A stretch of 12,162 nucleotides of DNA, taken from contig SKKZ01000239.1 of assembly GCA_007123455.1 (NCBI GenBank), forward strand, positions 1-12,162, read 5' to 3'. This DNA is from Coriobacteriia bacterium. Lineage in GTDB: Bacteria > Actinomycetota > Coriobacteriia > Anaerosomatales > SLCP01. Position numbers and translations under genes: made by a program. Below are positions 7,975 through 12,162 of this stretch, one piece after another. The notes below the pieces were generated by a model. It did no database searches. It was given only the letters and a program-made list of their open reading frames with translations, and had not been told where the DNA came from. Each line of letters opens with the position of its first letter. The stretch's first letter is position 1.

Positions 7975-9096
7975 TCACGTGATGTGCGCCCGGGGATCAT
8001 CCGAGCGCGATGAGGCGAATCTCTTGAGAAGCTCTTTCTGTTCCGTGTTGAGCGCGTCCGGCACGACCACCTTCATCTTGACCTTCAGGTCACCGGTGCC
8101 CTTGCCCTTCAGCCGCGGTGCGCCTTTGCCGGTGATGCGCTGCACCGTGCCGTCCTGTGTCCCCGGTGCGATCTTGAGCTTGACCTTGCCCCCGCCCGGC
8201 ACGGGGATCTTCACCTCGGTGCCGAGTGCGGCCTCGGTCATGGTGATCGGCAGCTCCATGAGGACGTCAGCGCCGTCCCGCGTGAAGTACGGATGCTTGC
8301 GGATGTGTGTCACCACGTAGAGGTCTCCTGCAGGTCCACCGCCCTGACCCGGCTCCCCTTTGCCCTTGAAGCGCAGCTTCCCGCCGTCGGTCACGCCGGG
8401 CGGCACGTTCACCGTCACCGGCTTGACGCGCACGACCGTGCCCTTTCCCTTGCAGGTGGTGCACGGATTCTCGATGACCGTTCCCGAACCCCTGCATCGC
8501 GGACACGTCCGCGAAATGCCGAAGAGCCCCTGGCCCTGGCTCACGTGGCCCGAGCCGCCGCACGTCGGACACGTCATCGGCGAGGTGCCCGGCTTCGCGC
8601 CGGATCCCTTGCACACCGAGCACGACTCTGCCCGCTGCACGTCGACCTTGGTTGATACACCCTCGAGCGCCTCGTCGAAATCGAGTGTTATCTCGTAGGT
8701 GAGGTCACGGCCCCGCTGCGCCCGCTTGCCGCGCGTCTGGGTCGCGCCTCCAAACCCGCTTCCACCGAACACGCTGCCGAACACATCGCCGAGGTCACCG
8801 AGATCGACCTCCTGGTATGAGAATCCGCCGCCGCCCGGCCAGCCTGCACCGCCAGGAGCGCCCGCACCCGGCGGCACGCCGCCGGCGAAGTACTGGCCGT
8901 ACTGGTCGTACTGCGCCCGCTTCTCGGTATCGGAGAGCACCTCGTAGGCCTCGTTGAGCTCCTTGAACTTCTCCTCGGACCCGCCCGCATCGGGATGGTG
9001 CTTGCGGGCCAGGCGCCGGAAGGCCTTCTTGATCTCATCGGCCGAGGCGTCCTTCTTAACGCCGAGTATGTCGTAGTAGTTCTTTGTGGCCGGCAT
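7975..9096 (-). CDS. dnaJ: Chaperone DnaJ (Hsp40), type I
   Basis: Co-chaperone that delivers unfolded clients to DnaK and triggers its ATPase; 373 residues, normal for a full type I protein. The J domain (about 6-68) has the essential HPD at 34-36. A Gly/Phe-rich linker (about 70-120) follows. The zinc-binding domain has four CxxCxGxG repeats: CSVCKGSG (Cys159/162), CPTCGGSG (176/179), CPRCRGSG (198/201) and CTTCKGKG (212/215), all eight cysteines intact. The C-terminal beta domains include DLYVVTHIRKHPYFTRDGAD and LGTEVKIPVPGG. The ATG lies eight bases after the grpE stop; the nearest ribosome-like sequence, GGAGA, is rather far, so translation is probably coupled to grpE. Confidence 0.98.
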   Translation of the reverse strand: MPATKNYYDILGVKKDASADEIKKAFRRLARKHHPDAGGSEEKFKELNEAYEVLSDTEKRAQYDQYGQYFAGGVPPGAGAPGGAGWPGGGGFSYQEVDLGDLGDVFGSVFGGSGFGGATQTRGKRAQRGRDLTYEITLDFDEALEGVSTKVDVQRAESCSVCKGSGAKPGTSPMTCPTCGGSGHVSQGQGLFGISRTCPRCRGSGTVIENPCTTCKGKGTVVRVKPVTVNVPPGVTDGGKLRFKGKGEPGQGGGPAGDLYVVTHIRKHPYFTRDGADVLMELPITMTEAALGTEVKIPVPGGGKVKLKIAPGTQDGTVQRITGKGAPRLKGKGTGDLKVKMKVVVPDALNTEQKELLKRFASSRSDDPRAHIT

Positions 9097-9104
9097 GGGT
9101 CAGC

Positions 9105-9671
9105 TCAGTCTCCGGGTGTAGGGACTCCGGTGGAAACGACCACCATCGCAGGGCGGATGGTACGCCCGTGCATCTCGTAGCCCTTCTGATAGACCTCGAC
9201 CACGGTGCCCTCAGGCACCTCGAGATCCTCTCTCTGTCCGACAGCCTGGTGCTTGAGCGCATCGAAGCGCTTGCCGAACGGATCCACCTGCTCGACGCCC
9301 TCCTTTGCCAGCACATCGAGCAGCTGGCCGAGAACCATCTCGACGCCCGAAAGCAGGTCGTTCTGGTCCCCGCCGGCCGTCACGTGGTCGATGGCGCGTT
9401 CGAGGTTGTCAACGACCGGCAGCAGGTTGCTCACGATACGCTCTCCTGCCCGCTTGACCGCGTCGGCATGATCGCGGGCCATGCGCTTGCGGAAGTTGTC
9501 GAACTCCGCCTGCACCCGCTGAGCGGCCTCGAGATTGCGCGCCGCTTCCTCGCGCGCCTCCTCGAGATCCGCCATCAGCCGATCGCCGCGCATCTCGTAC
9601 TCGGGACCGAGATCGCTCTCGAGCTCCGGGTCCAGGGGGGCCTCAGGGTTGTCGCGCGGCTCCTTGCGCAT
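9105..9671 (-). CDS. grpE: Nucleotide exchange factor GrpE
   Basis: Dimeric exchange factor that ejects ADP from DnaK and resets its cycle; 188 residues, typical length. An acidic, disordered N-terminus (about 1-28) is followed by a long helix/coiled coil (about 30-75) containing the family core AEFDNFRKRMARD. A helical bundle (about 76-120) has LLPVVDNLERAIDH, and the C-terminal beta domain (about 150-182) has GTVVEVYQKGYEMHGRTIRP, the segment that contacts DnaK. The ATG is two bases after the dnaK stop, and the ribosome site (GAGG, ten bases upstream) lies inside the end of dnaK, so the two are tightly coupled in one operon. The dnaJ gene follows eight bases later. Confidence 0.97.
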   Translation of the reverse strand: MRKEPRDNPEAPLDPELESDLGPEYEMRGDRLMADLEEAREEAARNLEAAQRVQAEFDNFRKRMARDHADAVKRAGERIVSNLLPVVDNLERAIDHVTAGGDQNDLLSGVEMVLGQLLDVLAKEGVEQVDPFGKRFDALKHQAVGQREDLEVPEGTVVEVYQKGYEMHGRTIRPAMVVVSTGVPTPGD

Positions 9672-9673
9672 CG

Positions 9674-11590
9674 CTACTTGTCCTCGCTCTCATCGTCGAC
9701 GACCTCGTAGTCCGCTTCGACGACCTCTTCCTCATCTGTAGCGGCGGTCTCATCACCGCTCTCCGTGTCCTCGCCACCTGCCTCAGCCTGTGCCTCGGCA
9801 TAGACGATCTCGGCGAGCTTGTAGCCGGCCGCCTGAAGCTTGTCCGTCGCTGCCTTTATGGCATCGACGTCCTCGCCCTCCATCGCGGACTTGACCTCGG
9901 CGATAGCCTCCTCGCACGCGGTCTTGGTCTCCTCGGGCACCTTGTCTCCGAGGTCGGAGAGGGTCTTCTCGGTGCTGTAGACGAGCGTGTCGGCGTTGTT
10001 GCGGGCCTCGGCCGCCTCCTTCTTGCGGCGATCCTCATCGGCATGTGCTTCAGCATCGTCGACCATGCGCTCGACCTCTTCGTCGGAGAGCGCGGTCGTG
10101 CCGGAGATGGTGATCTTCTGCTCCTGGCCGGTGCCCTTGTCTTTCGCAGACACGTTGACGATGCCGTTGGCATCGATGTCGAACGTGACCTCGATCTGCG
10201 GAACGCCCCGCGGCGCCGGCGGGATGTTCATCAGGTTGAACTTGCCGAGCGTCTTGTTGTAGGCGGCCATCTCGCGCTCGCCCTGCAGCACGTGGATCTC
10301 GACCGAAGTCTGTCCGTCGGCGGCGGTCGTGTAGGTCTCGGTCTTGCGGGTCGGGATGGTGGTGTTGCGCTCGATCATCTTGGTCATGACGCCGCCGAGG
10401 GTCTCCACGCCGAGCGAGAGCGGAGTCACGTCGAGCAGCAAGATGTCCTTGACGTCGCCCGCAAGCACGCCGCCCTGGATCGCTGCGCCCACCGCGACGA
10501 CCTCGTCGGGGTTAACGCCCTTGTGAGGATCTTTGCCGGTGATCGCCTTGACCATCTCGACGACCGCCGGCATGCGGGTCGAGCCGCCCACGAGGATGAC
10601 GTGGTCGATATCTGCTGCCTTGATGCCGGCGTCGCTGATCGCGTTCTTCACCGGCGTCTTGCAGCGGTCTAGCAGGTCGGCCGTGACCTTCTGGAACTCG
10701 GCGCGTGTGAGCGTGTAGTCGAGATGCTTGGGGCCGGAAGCGTCGGCCGTGACGAACGGCAGGTTGATCTGCGTCGTCTGAGTGGTCGAGAGCTCCATCT
10801 TCGCCTTCTCGGCCGCCTCCTTGAGACGCTGGAGCGCCATCTTGTCTACGCGCAGGTCGATTCCCTGGTCCGACTTGAACTTGTCGGCAAGCCAGTCGAT
10901 GATCTTCTGGTCCCAATCGTCCCCGCCCAGGTGATTGTCGCCCGAGGTCGACTTGACCTCGAAAACCCCCTCCCCGAGATCGAGAACGGACACGTCGAAC
11001 GTGCCGCCGCCGAGGTCGAAGACGAGGATCGTCTGGGACTCCTCACCCTTGTCCAGGCCGTACGCGAGGGCTGCGGCCGTGGGCTCGTTGATGATGCGCT
11101 TGACATCGAGGCCGGCGATCTTGCCGGCGTCCTTGGTGGCCTGACGCTGCATGTCATTGAAGTAGGCTGGCACCGTGATGACCGCATCGGTCACCTTCTC
11201 CCCCAGATAGGCCTCTGCATCGGCCTTGAGCTTCTGGAGGACGAACGCCGACATCTCCTCGGGCGTGTAGGTCTTGCCCTCGACATCGACGTTCGTGCGG
11301 CCGTCCTTGCCCTTCTTCACGTTGTAGGCGATCGTCTTGCGCTCCGACTCCGTCTCCTCGTACTTGCGTCCGATGAAACGCTTGATCGAGGTGATCGTGT
11401 TCTCGGGATTCGTAATCGCCTGGTTCTTCGCAGCCTTACCTACTACGCGCTCCCCGTCCTTGCGGAACGCGACGACCGAAGGTGTCGTGCGATCGCCCTC
11501 GGCGTTGATGATTACGGACGGCTCACCGCCCTCGAGCACGGCGACCGCGGAGTTCGTCGTACCGAGGTCTATACCGATGACCTTTCCCAT
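9674..11590 (-). CDS. dnaK: Chaperone DnaK (Hsp70)
   Basis: Central ATP-driven folding chaperone and, in HspR systems, the co-repressor of its own operon; 638 residues. The ATPase domain (about 1-360) contains phosphate-binding IGIDLGTTNSAVAV near the start, the second phosphate motif VFDLGGGTFDVSV (about 190-202) and the adenosine motif VGGSTRMPAVV. It lacks the extra loop found in Gram-negative DnaK. The substrate-binding domain begins after the linker DILLLDVTPLSLG and includes ERNTTIPTRKTETYTTAADG. A helical lid follows, then an acidic tail (EEEVVEADYEVVDDESEDK). The ATG at 11590 follows AAGGAG by eight bases; the reading frame stays open to 11785, but that extension is not DnaK-like and runs through the promoter. 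It is the first gene of the operon, behind the promoter and HAIR-like site at 11676-11705. Confidence 0.98.
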   Translation of the reverse strand: MGKVIGIDLGTTNSAVAVLEGGEPSVIINAEGDRTTPSVVAFRKDGERVVGKAAKNQAITNPENTITSIKRFIGRKYEETESERKTIAYNVKKGKDGRTNVDVEGKTYTPEEMSAFVLQKLKADAEAYLGEKVTDAVITVPAYFNDMQRQATKDAGKIAGLDVKRIINEPTAAALAYGLDKGEESQTILVFDLGGGTFDVSVLDLGEGVFEVKSTSGDNHLGGDDWDQKIIDWLADKFKSDQGIDLRVDKMALQRLKEAAEKAKMELSTTQTTQINLPFVTADASGPKHLDYTLTRAEFQKVTADLLDRCKTPVKNAISDAGIKAADIDHVILVGGSTRMPAVVEMVKAITGKDPHKGVNPDEVVAVGAAIQGGVLAGDVKDILLLDVTPLSLGVETLGGVMTKMIERNTTIPTRKTETYTTAADGQTSVEIHVLQGEREMAAYNKTLGKFNLMNIPPAPRGVPQIEVTFDIDANGIVNVSAKDKGTGQEQKITISGTTALSDEEVERMVDDAEAHADEDRRKKEAAEARNNADTLVYSTEKTLSDLGDKVPEETKTACEEAIAEVKSAMEGEDVDAIKAATDKLQAAGYKLAEIVYAEAQAEAGGEDTESGDETAATDEEEVVEADYEVVDDESEDK

Positions 11591-11598
11591 GGATGGAT

Positions 11599-11604
11599 CT
11601 CCTT
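11599..11604 (-). promoter_or_regulatory. Ribosome binding site deciding the dnaK start
   Basis: AAGGAG, eight bases before the ATG at 11590. It confirms the standard MGKVIGIDLG start. Confidence 0.75.
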
Positions 11605-11675
11605 TCCTGCCCCTTGCGCCCCTCGGGGACGCTGTTTTCTGTGTGTCGGCGCCGCGACGAGAGGCGCACGATCGG

Positions 11676-11704
11676 ATGCTAGAATCTGAGTCATACATTG
11701 TCAA
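11676..11704 (-). promoter_or_regulatory. Promoter of the dnaK-grpE-dnaJ-hspR operon
   Basis: On the minus strand a perfect -35 TTGACA (11704-11699), a 17-base spacer and -10 TAGCAT (11681-11676, four of six consensus bases). Transcription would begin near 11669, giving a leader of about 79 bases before the dnaK ATG. The HAIR-like inverted repeat overlaps the -35 box and most of the spacer, the usual place for a repressor to block polymerase. Confidence 0.7.
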
Positions 11705-11705
11705 G
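11685..11705. promoter_or_regulatory. HAIR-like operator, candidate HspR binding site
   Basis: The plus strand reads TCTGAGT, seven bases, TGTCAAG. Compared with the HAIR consensus CTTGAGT-N7-ACTCAAG, the spacing is exact and the inner TGAGT and outer TCAAG match, ten of fourteen positions in all. It sits over the dnaK promoter, and hspR is the last long gene of the same operon. Binding is inferred. Confidence 0.6.
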
Positions 11706-11765
11706 TTTTCTGCAACCAGATGATGTATACCCGAGGAAGTGCGCGGGGAAACGTAGGCTCGGCCT

Positions 11766-11786
11766 GGTGCTTCCGGATCCAGCACC
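11766..11786. repeat. Inverted repeat upstream of the ferredoxin promoter
   Basis: GGTGCT (11766-11771) and AGCACC (11781-11786) form a perfect 6+6 dyad with a 9-base centre, ending one base before the ferredoxin -35 box. The shape and place suit a regulator-binding site. No regulator is identified. Confidence 0.35.
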
Positions 11787-11787
11787 C

Positions 11788-11816
11788 TTTACACGACGCC
11801 CCACGCTCGCTAAGGT
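11788..11816 (+). promoter_or_regulatory. Candidate ferredoxin promoter
   Basis: TTTACA (five of six -35 consensus bases), a 17-base spacer and TAAGGT, which fits the relaxed TANNNT -10 common in high-GC Actinomycetota. The predicted start is near 11823, about 48 bases before the ATG. Confidence 0.45.
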
Positions 11817-11870
11817 ACGGCAGAACCGAGAGCCCAGGCCTATTCGGCCGTGTGCGAACAAGGAGAACCG

Positions 11871-12059
11871 ATGCCACGACCCGTCATCGTAGAGGACGAG
11901 TGCTCCGCCTGCGGAATCTGTATCGATGCCTGCCCCGAAGGCGTACTCGAGCTCGTCGCAGATGTGGCCGAACCGGTCAATGACGATGACTGCAACGCCT
12001 GCGCAGCGTGCATGGAGGAGTGCCCGATGGGCGCGATTACGGAGATCGAGGACGCCTGA
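11871..12059 (+). CDS. Small 2[4Fe-4S] ferredoxin
   Basis: Low-potential electron carrier of 62 residues, the size of clostridial-type ferredoxins. Two complete CxxCxxCxxxCP cluster motifs are present: CSACGICIDACP (Cys11, 14, 17, 21) and CNACAACMEECP (Cys41, 44, 47, 51). The protein is very acidic outside the cluster motifs, as usual for the family. The ATG at 11871 is chosen because AAGGAG (11860-11865) lies five bases upstream; an in-frame upstream start near 11850 is weaker. It is transcribed away from dnaK and is the only plus-strand gene here. Its redox partner is not in the window, but its presence suggests an anaerobic or fermentative metabolism. Confidence 0.95.
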   Translation: MPRPVIVEDECSACGICIDACPEGVLELVADVAEPVNDDDCNACAACMEECPMGAITEIEDA

Positions 12060-12077
12060 TACTCCCGGCGCCCGAAG

Positions 12078-12162
12078 TCAGAGTGCCGGTGGGCGGACCC
12101 CAATCGCCCGCATCTGACGCCAGACCCGCCGCTTGGCTCCCTCATCGGCAAGTGACGCCTCG
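12078..12162 (-). CDS. Possible C-terminal end of an unrecognised gene (partial)
   Basis: A minus-strand frame is open from the right edge to a TGA at 12078, giving 27 residues, partly ADEGAKRRVWRQMRAIGVRP. The composition is basic and coding-like but too short to classify. It would end 18 bases from the ferredoxin stop, convergently. It could equally be non-coding. Confidence 0.3.
   Translation of the reverse strand, partial: EASLADEGAKRRVWRQMRAIGVRPPAL

Noticed and set aside
7966..7980. ACGTG-TACCT-CACGT inverted repeat at the dnaJ stop
   Set aside because: Only five base pairs, no U-tract, and followed within the same operon by hspR; probably chance.
11591..11785. 65-residue N-terminal extension of DnaK
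   Set aside because: The frame is open by chance through the promoter, operator and ribosome site; DnaK proteins begin with the MGKVIGIDLG segment.
12060..12100. CCGGC/GCCGG and CGCCC/GGGCG pairs after the ferredoxin as a terminator
   Set aside because: Five-base arms with long loops that exclude each other and no U-tract; not convincing.

Overview
The window looks like chromosomal DNA from a high-GC, probably anaerobic member of the Actinomycetota. The strongest clue is the order dnaK-grpE-dnaJ-hspR followed by clpB. A MerR-type HspR repressor encoded directly after dnaJ is an actinobacterial arrangement. The DnaK ATPase domain also lacks the extra loop found in Gram-negative DnaK. A small 2[4Fe-4S] ferredoxin and an OFA-type carboxylate transporter fit an anaerobe. 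I lean towards a relative of Coriobacteriia, but this is inference from gene content only.

Layout from left to right. Every gene except the ferredoxin is on the minus strand. (1) 1-1459: PAS-HisKA-HATPase-receiver hybrid histidine kinase, cut by the left edge, apparently entering a second receiver domain. (2) 1595-2872: MFS transporter of the OFA family, with inverted repeats in its leader. (3) 3063-3521: Hsp20 small heat-shock protein, followed by a clear hairpin terminator. (4) 3614-4529: a two-gene HEPN/MNT toxin-antitoxin module in which the antitoxin nucleotidyltransferase is fused to an N-terminal XRE DNA-binding domain. The genes overlap by 17 bases, and the promoter carries 20-base-period repeats and looks leaderless. 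(5) 4601-7189: ClpB. (6) 7190-7511: clpB leader with two GGGA-loop hairpins, plus one or more unannotated micro-ORFs. The first encodes a 38-residue single-span membrane peptide whose ATG overlaps the hspR stop. (7) 7511-11590: hspR, dnaJ, grpE and dnaK, transcribed as dnaK-grpE-dnaJ-hspR. The promoter region has a good -35/-10 pair overlapped by a degenerate HAIR (HspR-binding) inverted repeat. (8) 11871-12059: plus-strand ferredoxin, divergent from dnaK, with its own promoter. (9) 12078-12162: the possible C-terminal end of another minus-strand gene.

Functionally this is a proteostasis island. DnaK/DnaJ/GrpE fold and release clients, ClpB works with them to pull proteins out of aggregates, and Hsp20 holds unfolded proteins. 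HspR represses the dnaK operon and needs DnaK as co-repressor in the systems studied. A toxin-antitoxin module lies between clpB and hsp20. The most unusual features are the HTH-fused MNT antitoxin with its repeat-bearing leaderless promoter and the membrane micro-ORF coupled to hspR.
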